From positions 1 to 64,000 of the forward strand of contig NZ_BFAQ01000031.1 of NCBI RefSeq assembly GCF_002933855.1: a stretch of 64,000 nucleotides of DNA, written 5' to 3'. The first letter of the stretch is position 1. Each line of letters starts with the position of its first letter. Both the position numbers and the translations under genes were made by a program. The stretch is from Vibrio penaeicida. Lineage in GTDB: Bacteria > Pseudomonadota > Gammaproteobacteria > Enterobacterales > Vibrionaceae. Below are positions 34,524-44,128 of the stretch, piece after piece. Below the pieces are notes generated by a model. The model was not told where the DNA came from. It saw only the letters and a program-made list of their open reading frames with translations, and ran no database searches.

Positions 34524-37500
34524 ATGGGGAAGTTTATCAGCGGCTTGCTTAAAAAAATGGGTCAGAGCTTCAAGTCGGCCATACCGATTTTAATGGTCGC
34601 ATTGTGTGTGTTGATCATCGTTGCTATTTGGTGGGCGGGTCCTATGTTGGAGTATCAGGAAACCAAACCGCTCTCGACCATTATGTCGCGCGTGATCGCC
34701 AGTGTGATCTTCTCGCTGATCTGTGTGGCGTTTTGGGGAATGTACCAATGGAAAGCACTCAATCGTTTTAAAGCGGGTATTAAACGCGACGAACAGTTGA
34801 AAGCCGATCCGATTCTTCAATACGAAGAAAGGCAAGAGGTTGAGTTAAACCAAATCATGGTCAACATGAAGGAGAACCTCAACAAGCGCAACCATTTGTA
34901 TGCACTGCCTTGGTATTTGGTTATTGGATTGGAAAACGCCGGTAAAACCAGTTTGATTAACCGCTCTGGCCAGAATTTTGTGTTCTCTACAGTGATGCGC
35001 GCGTCAGGTAAGAAGACGGAAAACCCATACAGCTTTGACTGGTGGATCGGTGAAGAGTCCGTATTGATAGACCCTGATGGTGAGCTGTTAACTCAGGGGT
35101 ACAACAATGAAGATAACGACGGTCAAATGGAACGTCGCTTATGGATGCACTTCATCGAATGGTTGGAGCGAACGCGTAGCCGCCGCCCACTGAACGGTGT
35201 GGTGATCGCCATTGATGTTGCTCAGTTAGCATCGGGCACAACATCGAGCCGTAAAGCCTATGCAAGTTTGCTGCGCACACGCCTTAGAGAGTTGATGGAA
35301 ACCCTATCGACCCGTATGCCTGTGTACGTCACGCTAACCAAAATGGACTTGCTGCACGGCTTCGAACCTTTCTTCCGTCATTACCCGAAAAGTAAGCGCG
35401 ACGAAGTGATGGGCTTTACCTTTTCGTTGGATTCCGTCGACAACCTTGATAAATGGCTGCACGAATTTGACGAAGATTACAGCCGCTTTATTGAGCGTAT
35501 AAAAGAGTCGTTGCCTTTGTCGCTACTTGAAACAATGGACAACGCAGAGCGTCGCAGTATTTATGGCTTTACCCGTCAGATTTCGGGTTTGAAAGAAGTA
35601 CTTCACGAATTCTTGCAAGACGCGTTAGGGAGCGATCAATTTTCAACCTCGGCATTGGTTCGGGGTGTCTACTTTACCTCTGTTTTCCAGCAAGGGGTGC
35701 CTTCGAATGCGTTCGACGATGCTGCGTCACGTCGCTACGGCTTAACTCATGCGATAAATCGTGCGCAAGATGCCAAAAATTCCACCGTTTACTTTACGCA
35801 AAAGCTGTTTAACCGAATTGTGTATCCCGAGGCTGGCTTGGCATCGGATAACTTCCGAGTCGCGAAGCAAAAACGCAGAATTGTGCTGCTTTCGTGCGTG
35901 GTGTGTTTGATTGCCACCTTTATGCTGTTTGGTAGTTGGCATGGGTACTACATCAAAAACGTCAATCAAGCCGATGCCGTATTGGCCAAGGTGAACGAGT
36001 TCAGAAATAAGTACCCAGAAGACCTTTCACAGCTGAATCAGAAAGAGATCTTGGAGCCGTTGGATACCATTCGTGAAGCGACGCTGGAATTTGGGTTCTT
36101 CCGTGAAAAACCTGAATACATTTCTGATATGGGTTTGTACCAAGGGCACATGATTGGTCCTAAGGTGGAACAAACGTATTTGGCGTTGTTGGAAAGCCGT
36201 TACCTGCCGTCATTGATGAAAGATATTGCTTTAGAGCTTTCGAATGCGGAAAACGAAGAGCATCAACTGGAAGTGCTTCGTGTATTCCGAATGATGATCG
36301 ACAAAAGCGGTCGTTATAAAGAATTCGTGATGGATTACTTTTCTAAGAACTGGCAAAAGCAGTTTGTGGGTAATCGTGTCACGCAAGAACGTTTGCTGGA
36401 GCACTTAGACTACGCCATGAACCACACCGATTTGGCGACTCAGTATAAGGAAGGCAATCAAGCAGCGATTGCCTCGGTTCGCCCTTATGAAGGGATGATC
36501 GCGAAGGCGCAGCGTGATTTGAGCGCGATGTCGATTGAACAGCGCGTTTACCGTAACTTGAAGTCCAATTCATCGACGTACCTTGGCGCGCCTATTAATC
36601 TGCGTAACCAAGTAGGTCCGGTGTTTGATGTGGTGTTTGAGGAGCGTGTTATCGACAGCGATAACTTAATGATCCCACGTATGCTGTCTAAACAAGGTTT
36701 CGATAGTTACTTCATCGAGCAATCGGATTCGGTGTCGGAACTCGCTTTAATTGACAGTTGGGTACTTGGGCAAACACAAGTGGCGGAATTCAGCGCGGCA
36801 GACAAGATCGCCCTGAAAAATAAGATCCGCTCTCAGTATGTGGTCGATTATACCAACACGTGGCGTAACGCGTTGAATGAAGTGGATGTGAAATACTTTG
36901 TTGATATCAATAACGCCGTGTTGGTGCTGGATAACTTAACGGGCAGTACTCAACCTTTCACGCGCCTACTTCAAGCACTGGAAGACAATACGCGCTTGTT
37001 CAGTGAATTGCCGGAAAATGAAGAAGCCAAAGAAGAGTTGCTGAAGTCGCCAAAATACAAAGTGGCGTCCATGATCCACGCGCCGTTTTCTGAGCTGAAC
37101 TCCATGCTGCATGCACAAGGTGCGCAACCGGCGTATTTCGACGAAGTGCAAACCGCCGTTGTGCAACTGCTGAATTACTTAAAAGCCATTCAAGATGCAC
37201 CAGATGTTGGCCGCGCAGCATTAGATGCCACCAAAGCGCGTATTAGCCTGAGTAATGCAGACCCAATCTATACCCTAAAACGTATCGCGTCGGGCTTGCC
37301 GAGCCCTCTCGACAATATGGTGACGAAAATCGCCGATGAAAGTTGGTATGTGGTGAAACAAGAGGCCATCAAGCACCTCGAGATTCGCTGGCAGCGTGAC
37401 GTGTATTCGGTATTCCAAGAGAAATTTGCGGCTCGCTATCCGTTCGATCAAGGTTCGCGCAAAGATGTGGCGTTAGAAGACTTCGAAGAGTTTTTCTCGC

Positions 37501-38069
37501 CTAGCGGCACGTTGGATAGCTTCTACAACGAACAGCTGAAAATGTTCATTGAAGAAGGCATTTCGATATCGGAAGACTCGGCGCAGCAATCACTGATTCG
37601 CCCAGAAGTACTGGCACAACTAAAACAAGCGAAAAAAATCCAGCGTGCGTTCTTTAACCGCAAAGGCATCTTGGATGTCGCGTTCTCGTTGGAGCCTGTG
37701 CGCTTAACGTCGAACAAGCGCCGCGCGGTTATCAATATCGATGGTCAGTACGTGGAATACAGCCACGGACCTCGACAAACCGTGGAATTGATTTGGCCTA
37801 ACACGCTACGCGGAAGCTCGGTATCGAAAGTGACCTTAGTGCCGACTAAGCGTAATTTGTCGCCGAGAAGTTTGGAACGAAAAGGACCATGGGCATTGTT
37901 CCGCTTGTTAGACAAAAGTGAAGTGGTTGGGGGGAGCTTAACCAGCGTGGATTACAAGTTCGCGATTGATCGCGGAGATGTGTCTTATCGCTTGTATTCA
38001 GAGGCCTCGGTTAACCCGTTCAAAGAACGGTTGTTTGATTCGTTCCGATTGTCTGGAACCTTGTATTAG
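34524..38069 (+). CDS. tssM: TssM/IcmF, T6SS inner-membrane complex protein
   Basis: This 1181-aa protein has two N-terminal membrane helices (IPILMVALCVLIIVAIWWAG; VIASVIFSLICVAFWGMY), a cytosolic NTPase-like domain with Walker A GLENAGKTS at 135-143, a third membrane helix near residue 460 (IVLLSCVVCLIATFMLFG) and a large periplasmic domain ending in a beta-rich part. TssM spans the periplasm to TssJ. It is the longest gene of the operon. Confidence 0.95.
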   Translation: MGKFISGLLKKMGQSFKSAIPILMVALCVLIIVAIWWAGPMLEYQETKPLSTIMSRVIASVIFSLICVAFWGMYQWKALNRFKAGIKRDEQLKADPILQYEERQEVELNQIMVNMKENLNKRNHLYALPWYLVIGLENAGKTSLINRSGQNFVFSTVMRASGKKTENPYSFDWWIGEESVLIDPDGELLTQGYNNEDNDGQMERRLWMHFIEWLERTRSRRPLNGVVIAIDVAQLASGTTSSRKAYASLLRTRLRELMETLSTRMPVYVTLTKMDLLHGFEPFFRHYPKSKRDEVMGFTFSLDSVDNLDKWLHEFDEDYSRFIERIKESLPLSLLETMDNAERRSIYGFTRQISGLKEVLHEFLQDALGSDQFSTSALVRGVYFTSVFQQGVPSNAFDDAASRRYGLTHAINRAQDAKNSTVYFTQKLFNRIVYPEAGLASDNFRVAKQKRRIVLLSCVVCLIATFMLFGSWHGYYIKNVNQADAVLAKVNEFRNKYPEDLSQLNQKEILEPLDTIREATLEFGFFREKPEYISDMGLYQGHMIGPKVEQTYLALLESRYLPSLMKDIALELSNAENEEHQLEVLRVFRMMIDKSGRYKEFVMDYFSKNWQKQFVGNRVTQERLLEHLDYAMNHTDLATQYKEGNQAAIASVRPYEGMIAKAQRDLSAMSIEQRVYRNLKSNSSTYLGAPINLRNQVGPVFDVVFEERVIDSDNLMIPRMLSKQGFDSYFIEQSDSVSELALIDSWVLGQTQVAEFSAADKIALKNKIRSQYVVDYTNTWRNALNEVDVKYFVDINNAVLVLDNLTGSTQPFTRLLQALEDNTRLFSELPENEEAKEELLKSPKYKVASMIHAPFSELNSMLHAQGAQPAYFDEVQTAVVQLLNYLKAIQDAPDVGRAALDATKARISLSNADPIYTLKRIASGLPSPLDNMVTKIADESWYVVKQEAIKHLEIRWQRDVYSVFQEKFAARYPFDQGSRKDVALEDFEEFFSPSGTLDSFYNEQLKMFIEEGISISEDSAQQSLIRPEVLAQLKQAKKIQRAFFNRKGILDVAFSLEPVRLTSNKRRAVINIDGQYVEYSHGPRQTVELIWPNTLRGSSVSKVTLVPTKRNLSPRSLERKGPWALFRLLDKSEVVGGSLTSVDYKFAIDRGDVSYRLYSEASVNPFKERLFDSFRLSGTLY

Positions 38070-38131
38070 GCCAACAGGCCCTAGGGCTACCCCTTTAATT
38101 GGGTAATACCCTTAGATTTTTTAGTCGTACG

Positions 38132-38150
38132 TGGCGCAGCCGTTGCGCCA
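38132..38150 (+). promoter_or_regulatory. Strong RNA hairpin just before vasL
   Basis: A perfect 7-bp GC-rich stem, TGGCGCA-GCCGT-TGCGCCA, ends about 5 bp before the ribosome-site region of vasL in the 100-bp gap after tssM. No T-run follows, so it is not a normal terminator. The same gap has a perfect palindrome GCCCTAGGGC (38078-38087). It may affect RNA processing or translation of the last two genes. Confidence 0.45.
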
Positions 38151-38169
38151 TCAATAAAAAGGTATTCTG

Positions 38170-39480
38170 GTGTCAAACAGAATTTATATCGACCATGGAA
38201 TTTTCACCATACTGAGCGACCAACCGTCGCTCAGGGACTCCGAACGTTATCAGAAAATTCGCAATGAAATAAATGGTCGTATGGGGTTTCTTTCTGGTTC
38301 GACTCAATGGGAATCGGTTTTTAATGAATGTGTAAAGCTGGGCACAGAAATCGGCATGGATTTTCTGCTGACCAGTTATTTCTCGGTTGCGGGCTTTAAA
38401 GTGGAAGGGATCAAAGGGTTTGCCTCTGGTCTTGAACTTATGCTTGGCGCGTATGTGGAAGACAGCGAGCACAAGGCATTATCTAGCCGACACAAGCAAG
38501 AAATTATCCAGTGGATGACCAGCAAGGTCACATCGGATCTAAAGCTGATTAAGCCCAATAGGGATCAGATCCGCGATTTGTATCGCTGTGAACGCGCATT
38601 ACAAGATTTGCACGAACTGTGTGAGCGTTTTCAGCCGGAAGAACTTCCGAAGTTTGAAAGTATCGCCTTCTCCATTTTCGAGCACATTGATCGCATTGAA
38701 ACGGTGACAAGGCCTAGTGCATCGGTATCCGACTTACCTAGCGATAACTCACCAAAAACAAGCCGAAATATTTGGATGTTTTTGTTTGTTTTAGCGTGGG
38801 CGCTGACCCTAGGCGCGGCGTATTACTATTCAATTGAGCGGTTAAAAGTGTGTCATGCCTTCGAAGGCATGAAGAATACCGTGTCGGCACCAACTGAAGA
38901 ATTGCTGTCGAAGATGACAGAAGAGTCGGTGGCAGAATTGCCTCTGGATGAACAAAACATCATTCGTTCGGCGCTGGTGGATGCGATGGACAAAGATCTT
39001 GAGATCACCGTTTATCAGCAATACATCAATATCATTATGTTGATAGATAAGGCGAAAGAGCTGTTCCCTGATAACTCTGAAGTGGGAGACGCGATAGAGC
39101 GTGTAGAAGCCCAAAGCCAAACCTATAAAGTGGAATTGGAGCGTGATTTGGAGCGCTTTTATTCGGCGAGAACATTGGCTGCGAACTTAGTCGGTGGATC
39201 TAAACATGCGAAGAATAAGGAAAGCGCTGAAAGGTTAGAGCAATACATTTTAAGCCTATCCCCGATATACAGCCGGAATGCGTACATTCAGGAGCAAATC
39301 GATAAGCAAAACTACGATCTCGCCAAAGAGGAGCTTGCGGTGCTACAAGAGCGTGTTGCACGTATTGTTTGGCAATTGTCGTCTTATCAGAAAGCACTTT
39401 CAGGCGTGGCGCAGTATCCCGCGGTTGCCGCTAAAAGTGTGGATGGCGTACAGCAAGAAGAGACGGTGGTAGGGCAATGA
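38170..39480 (+). CDS. vasL: VasL-like T6SS protein with ImpA-type N-terminus
   Basis: This 436-aa protein has an ImpA/TssA-related N-terminal part (TQWESVFNECVKLGTEIGMDFLLTSYFSVAGFKVEGIKGFASGLELML), a membrane helix near residue 200 (IWMFLFVLAWALTLGAAYYY) and a helical C-terminal half. It corresponds to V. cholerae VCA0121 by sequence type and position. The start is GTG with AAAGG upstream. The C-terminal half is predicted periplasmic, which is unusual for a TssA-like protein but normal for VasL. Confidence 0.85.
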   Translation: MSNRIYIDHGIFTILSDQPSLRDSERYQKIRNEINGRMGFLSGSTQWESVFNECVKLGTEIGMDFLLTSYFSVAGFKVEGIKGFASGLELMLGAYVEDSEHKALSSRHKQEIIQWMTSKVTSDLKLIKPNRDQIRDLYRCERALQDLHELCERFQPEELPKFESIAFSIFEHIDRIETVTRPSASVSDLPSDNSPKTSRNIWMFLFVLAWALTLGAAYYYSIERLKVCHAFEGMKNTVSAPTEELLSKMTEESVAELPLDEQNIIRSALVDAMDKDLEITVYQQYINIIMLIDKAKELFPDNSEVGDAIERVEAQSQTYKVELERDLERFYSARTLAANLVGGSKHAKNKESAERLEQYILSLSPIYSRNAYIQEQIDKQNYDLAKEELAVLQERVARIVWQLSSYQKALSGVAQYPAVAAKSVDGVQQEETVVGQ

Positions 39481-40478
39481 AAGGGGTGATCCGTGTTTTG
39501 AGTGGAATGCTACTTGGCGTGTCGCTGAGTAGCTTTGCCATTAATGAAATCGAGGATATCTCGCCGCAAGACGCCTTCGAAAAAGGCAGTACGTTAAGGT
39601 TGCAATACCACAACGAGCAGGCGCTGCATTATTTGAAGTACGCTGCCGATGGAGGGCACTCTATGGCGGCGTTACTTTACGCAGATGAGCTGGCAACACT
39701 GCCGCATGCGGCGCGGCGGGAAGATGAAATTGTCGAGTACACCTTCCAGTCTGCTGACAGTGGAAATGTTTGGGCGATGCAGCGTTTAGCACACACTCAT
39801 CGAGCAGGCGATGAAGAGCAGCGCATTAAGTGGCAAAATCTCTACCTTGCTGCATTAGACAAAGCGGCAGAGAAAGGAAACAGTAAAGCCATGCTGACGC
39901 TGTTTTATCGACATAGGGAAGACGACTATAAGTTTGCAAAAATCTGGCTCGGTAAAGCGCTAGAACAAGGTTATTTGCCTGCCCAATACGCTGAAGTAGA
40001 ACTGGTAGAGCAGGGCTATGAGGAATGGTTTGTATTACCAGGTAATCGCATGAAAGCCGTGAAAAAGCAGTATCTGGAGCTAGCAGAAACTGGGTATCTC
40101 CCCGCAATTAAGAAAATCATACAGCTGATGATTAAAACCGATAAAACTCATGAGGCCGTTGTTTGGATGGAAAAAGCGGTCGATCAAGGTGATGCAACGT
40201 CTCTGGCGCTTCTTGCCAAGGCGTACGCGGGTAATTTTGCTAAAACCAGAGTCGAAACCAATTTGGTGAAATCGTACAGTTACTACCTGAATTATCTGGA
40301 TGCCATTGGCTCTGATAGGTTAATTGGAACACGCAAAAGAATTGAAAAAGAAGAGCTAGCAGTGAAAGACAAACTCACAGAGGATCAACTAGCCGCAGCG
40401 GACTTGCTTCATCAGGAATATCGAGCGTCACGCACTGTTAAGCAATTTGAAATGCCATGGAAGTATACAATGGAGTAA
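39477..40478 (+). CDS. Secreted Sel1/TPR-repeat protein at the end of the T6SS operon
   Basis: This 333-aa protein overlaps vasL by 4 bp (ATGA), so it belongs to the T6SS operon. It has a signal peptide (MKGVIRVLSGMLLGVSLSSFA) and several Sel1-like helical repeats (ALHYLKYAADGGHSMAALLYADEL, LDKAAEKGNSKAMLTLFYRH, AKIWLGKALEQGYLPAQYAEV, AVVWMEKAVDQGDATSLALLAKAYAG). It matches the position of VCA0122. The role is unknown; Sel1 proteins usually act in protein-protein contacts, here in the periplasm. Confidence 0.8.
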   Translation: MKGVIRVLSGMLLGVSLSSFAINEIEDISPQDAFEKGSTLRLQYHNEQALHYLKYAADGGHSMAALLYADELATLPHAARREDEIVEYTFQSADSGNVWAMQRLAHTHRAGDEEQRIKWQNLYLAALDKAAEKGNSKAMLTLFYRHREDDYKFAKIWLGKALEQGYLPAQYAEVELVEQGYEEWFVLPGNRMKAVKKQYLELAETGYLPAIKKIIQLMIKTDKTHEAVVWMEKAVDQGDATSLALLAKAYAGNFAKTRVETNLVKSYSYYLNYLDAIGSDRLIGTRKRIEKEELAVKDKLTEDQLAAADLLHQEYRASRTVKQFEMPWKYTME

Positions 40479-40740
40479 ACGCTCTCTTTGAGTGGTATGT
40501 GATCGTTATTAAGCTATTCAAAAATGAGATTCCAGCAAAGAAGTGTTAATAGTGAGAATGATTAACCTAGCTCATATCAATACACATATTTTGTTAACAT
40601 TGCGGACAAAAAAACTACTCCGATGTGCTAAAAATAGTGATGGATAGGTTATTGGATCAACAGAATCTAAGACTAAATCTATGATGTGATAGCAGATATT
40701 CCTATTGCACTATTTTTGAACAACGGGCTAAGTTGGCAAA

Positions 40741-42297
40741 ATGAAACCAAAATCAAGAGAGCAACGCCTTTTCTTAAAAGCTTTCGCGATATCATCCATG
40801 ATCTCTCTTTTAAGTTATTTTTCTATACAAGGCACAGTCAGCTACTATTTGTGGCTGGAACAAAACGACGATGCAGAAAGTGTTCTTGAAACGATAGGGA
40901 GTGTTCACAGCGAGGTTATAGACGTTTTAACACGCCTAAATCGTCTCAATCTGCGTACCTGTTCTGAAGAACATAATCTAATGATGCGCAAGTTGCTGTT
41001 CACTTCAGATTACGTCAAAGATATTGGCTATCTAGAAAAGCAAACGTTGTTTTGTACCACTGGTAAAGGCAAGTTATCACCCCCGTTTGTGGGAGGAGCG
41101 ACGCCCCACCTCGAAACAAAAACCGGCTTTAAGTTTTGGAGACACGTTAAGCTGATTATTCTGGATAATACTTACGATTCTCTGGTGATTCGCAAGGGTA
41201 ACTACAATGTCGTGTTGGACGAAGGTGCGCTGCGCGAATTGATTGATGATAGGTTCTTATGGGAGCTGGTATATCTACGAAATAACAAGCCGATTTATTT
41301 TGATGGATTGGAAGGGCTATTCGCACAACCATTGCCAAACGCTTTCGATTTTCTAGAGGGCGAGGGAAATAACGTTGTTAAACGCTGCGATAAAGTCAGC
41401 CGGTTTTGTTTAGCCATTCAATTTAACCCCGAGAAAACCGACGGTGATACAGCTGTGCTCCAAGTATTCACCATTGCAACTAGCTTATTGATAGGGCTGT
41501 TTGCCTATATGATAAACGCTAAGTGGCTGCGATACCTCTCTTCAAAGCTCTACCGTATTCGCAAAGCCATTAAACAAGATAGCTTCCACTGCGTTTATCA
41601 GCCAATTGTTGATCTCAACTCCAATAAAATGATTGGTGTAGAAATGCTGGCTCGCTTCACTGATCGTCAGGGCAGTATATACCCTACTGAGTTTATCCCG
41701 ATCATTATTCAAACGGGACAAACTTGGAAGTTCACGCAGAATATGATGAAGAAAGCCATCAATGAGCTTCATCAAATCGAAGGGCTGCCGATCGATTTCA
41801 AACTGAACGTGAACATATTCTCCACCGATGTGAACCAGAAATCGATTTTGGAACTCACTACGGAGGAAAGTGAGTACAGTTTTAAGGGTATTTTGGTACT
41901 TGAAGTAACAGAAAGTGAAGAATTGGAAGACAGCTCTGCACTGCATAAGTTGCGTGTATTACGCGACAAAGGCATGCAAATAGCGATCGATGATTTTGGT
42001 ACAGGTTATTCCAACCTGCACCAACTGCGTAAGATGAATGCGCACTGCCTGAAGATAGACCGAAGCTTTATCCAAGAGATGGAAGACGCTTCCATTCGTT
42101 CATCATTGATCGAGCATATCGTTGCTATTGCGAAACAAGAAAACTTAATTTTAGTGGCAGAGGGAATAGAAAACTCTATCCAGCATCGGATCTTGACGGA
42201 GATGGGTGTGGAGTATGGTCAGGGCTGGGCGTTTTCAAAAGAGCTGCCATTAACCGAATTGATAGAGTATTGCAAAACCGAATTTTCTCAGAAGTAG
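40741..42297 (+). CDS. Membrane c-di-GMP phosphodiesterase, CSS-type sensor plus EAL
   Basis: This 518-aa protein has a membrane helix near residue 20, a periplasmic domain with a CSS-like motif (Cys74-Ser-Glu), a second helix near residue 245 and an EAL domain. Catalytic residues are all present: GVEMLARF (EML in place of EAL, near residue 302), LNVNIFS, LEVTES, IDDFGTGYSN (near 417), LKIDRSF, AEGIE and GQGWAFSK. It should therefore hydrolyse c-di-GMP. CSS domains sense periplasmic redox state through their cysteines. It lies 260 bp after the T6SS operon, probably with its own promoter, and could affect the PilZ-controlled cellulose synthases in this window. Confidence 0.9.
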   Translation: MKPKSREQRLFLKAFAISSMISLLSYFSIQGTVSYYLWLEQNDDAESVLETIGSVHSEVIDVLTRLNRLNLRTCSEEHNLMMRKLLFTSDYVKDIGYLEKQTLFCTTGKGKLSPPFVGGATPHLETKTGFKFWRHVKLIILDNTYDSLVIRKGNYNVVLDEGALRELIDDRFLWELVYLRNNKPIYFDGLEGLFAQPLPNAFDFLEGEGNNVVKRCDKVSRFCLAIQFNPEKTDGDTAVLQVFTIATSLLIGLFAYMINAKWLRYLSSKLYRIRKAIKQDSFHCVYQPIVDLNSNKMIGVEMLARFTDRQGSIYPTEFIPIIIQTGQTWKFTQNMMKKAINELHQIEGLPIDFKLNVNIFSTDVNQKSILELTTEESEYSFKGILVLEVTESEELEDSSALHKLRVLRDKGMQIAIDDFGTGYSNLHQLRKMNAHCLKIDRSFIQEMEDASIRSSLIEHIVAIAKQENLILVAEGIENSIQHRILTEMGVEYGQGWAFSKELPLTELIEYCKTEFSQK

Positions 42298-42309
42298 TCG
42301 AACAACCCG

Positions 42310-42341
42310 AGACCTCAGCTTTCAGGGTAGAGCTGAGGTCT
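42310..42341. terminator. Shared hairpin between the EAL gene and the convergent secreted-protein gene
   Basis: An 11-bp perfect stem (AGACCTCAGCT with AGCTGAGGTCT) with a 10-base loop lies between two converging genes (stops at 42297 and 42369). T-runs are weak on both sides, so termination is likely but not certain. Confidence 0.6.
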
Positions 42342-42368
42342 GGTTTACGTTTAAGTACTGTCGCTAAA

Positions 42369-43013
42369 TCACTTTTGCGCGAGCTTGCTTTCAAGATCAG
42401 CAATTCGAGCTTCGAGCGATTGGATGTACGCCATTACGTTTCTCCCACCTATGATGGCCATTGGTGTCATGAGCATTTTGTCTGCCTCTACCAGTGATGT
42501 GGTCACAGAATCCGCATTCACAGTTGTAGCGCTTTGTTTGCCATAAACAAACTCTTCGAACTTAAGGCTGCCTGCTTTAAGAGACGTTTCGGTGCGTCCA
42601 ACCGAAAATTTGTTCTTTAGAGTAACGTCTGTCGCTCTCACCAATGTCTCATGCTGGCCGCCTTCCATTTTGTTGGCGACATACACGATATTTGGGTTTA
42701 TCTCGGTGTAATTGGTCATTCCATCACCGGAAAGAATACGTTGTGACGTGATGCCGTTGCGGAATCGCTGAGGGTGGTCATGCAGCACTGTTGTTAAGCC
42801 TCTACGACACTCTGGAATGCTTTCCCAAAACCATGAACTGCTCACATCCGTGCCTTTTTGCGGGTCATTTTTGGCTTTGTAGAAAGCACCGTCTTTTTGA
42901 ATTTCATCTCCGTTTATGTATTGCTTGTGTTCACTAAAGTTTGGGCAATTATCAGCAAAAGTAGGGAAGCTAAACAATGCGATTAGCGTAGAGGTTAGTA
43001 GCTTAAGTTTCAT
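42369..43013 (-). CDS. Secreted protein with carbohydrate-binding-like N-terminus and coiled-coil end
   Basis: This 214-aa protein has a signal peptide (MKLKLLTSTLIALFSFPTFA), then a CBM5/12-like module (YINGDEIQKDGAFYKAKN...SWFWE) like those in chitin-binding enzymes, then a region of about 100 residues rich in short strands (NIVYVANKMEGG, TDVTLKNKFSVG, TSLKAGSLKFEEFVYG), ending IGGRNVMAYIQSLEARIADLESKLAQK, a coiled coil. The strand-then-coil end resembles phage tail-fibre C-termini. I do not recognise the whole. A chitin- or surface-binding secreted protein is a fair guess. Confidence 0.6.
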   Translation of the reverse strand: MKLKLLTSTLIALFSFPTFADNCPNFSEHKQYINGDEIQKDGAFYKAKNDPQKGTDVSSSWFWESIPECRRGLTTVLHDHPQRFRNGITSQRILSGDGMTNYTEINPNIVYVANKMEGGQHETLVRATDVTLKNKFSVGRTETSLKAGSLKFEEFVYGKQSATTVNADSVTTSLVEADKMLMTPMAIIGGRNVMAYIQSLEARIADLESKLAQK

Positions 43014-44128
43014 TGTGGTTCCTCTTAGAAATGTATTCTTACCCTATATGCTTTGGATACGAGCATATTGAGCCTAATGGAGATATAACAGATTTTATAT
43101 AGCTATCAGTTATTTATATTTTATTCGAGAGGTCAATGTTTCAGCACTCAGAATTTGCGACGTGATTTGCAAAGTAATGTAATCAATTTGTTAGGCAATA
43201 ATGTTATTTATGCGATAAATCCAAAAACTGGACAGAGAGTCAAGTTTTTAAAAACTAAATTACATTCATAAAAAAATGCAATAGAAATGAAATATTAAAA
43301 TAATAATACGATGTTGATTCCATTGAGCTAAAAGTTGAAATGTTTAAATGGAAAAACACTGCATATAAGCTACTAGCGGAGGTTTTCGAAAGTAACGTCT
43401 TAGTTAGTATTTTATTTGCTCTTCTAAGATTATTGTAAATACCTCTCTCTGTTTATTTTAATAATAATAAATTAGATTTACCTTAATAGAGTGAGCTTAA
43501 AGTTTAATTATGAGATTAAAGTCATTAGATACAATAAGTTAAATTCATTTATTTATATTTTTTAAAAAGAGCCAACTATTAAGTATACAAGAAATATGTG
43601 ACCCCTATTCCGCTTATGCTTATATTTGGTGTTTATTGTGTGATTATACTCACATCAAATTAATGATTGACGATTTTCGTATGTACTTAGATTAAATTTT
43701 CGATAATTTAATTGAACTATTAATTTATAAGTTAAATAAAATAGGAGGTGTTATTTAAATGGAATAATTAGTCACTTTAAATATATAAATAGTAGATATA
43801 AATATCAATTACAGCTCTAGGGTACAAATCCTAGGGTTTAGGGTTATATTTTCCTAAAAAATTGATTCTAAATTATAACTAAATAACTTAAGCGTTGATT
43901 CGCTTAAGGCGAATAATTATGCCTGAAATTCTTTATTTATACTCCAGGCAGTTTTTATTTCACTAAAGCTAATCTGGCTTGTTTTCGTGAATGGTTAGAT
44001 TGAGTTGATTTGAGTGGTTCCATGTGAAGTACAGAGACTACCAGTAAAGAGCTTGATGAGATTTTATTAAAAATATTATGAGTGATTTTACTGGGTATAT
44101 AGGAAATAAATACATTTAAGGAAATAAA
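43014..44128. other. 1.1-kb AT-rich non-coding region
   Basis: No credible open frame lies here. The region is very AT-rich. Two hairpins sit side by side about 175-230 bp before the protease start: ATTCGC-TTAAG-GCGAAT (43898-43914) and TGCCTG...CAGGCA (43920-43950) followed by GTTTTTATTT. The second looks like a terminator, but no gene in the window would need it on the plus strand, so it may end an unannotated short RNA. A short CTAGG...CCTAG pair lies at 43817-43834. Confidence 0.4.

Noticed and set aside
43815..43843. Telomere-like CCTAGGGTTTAGGG sequence
   Set aside because: Only two partial units; chance in an AT-rich region.
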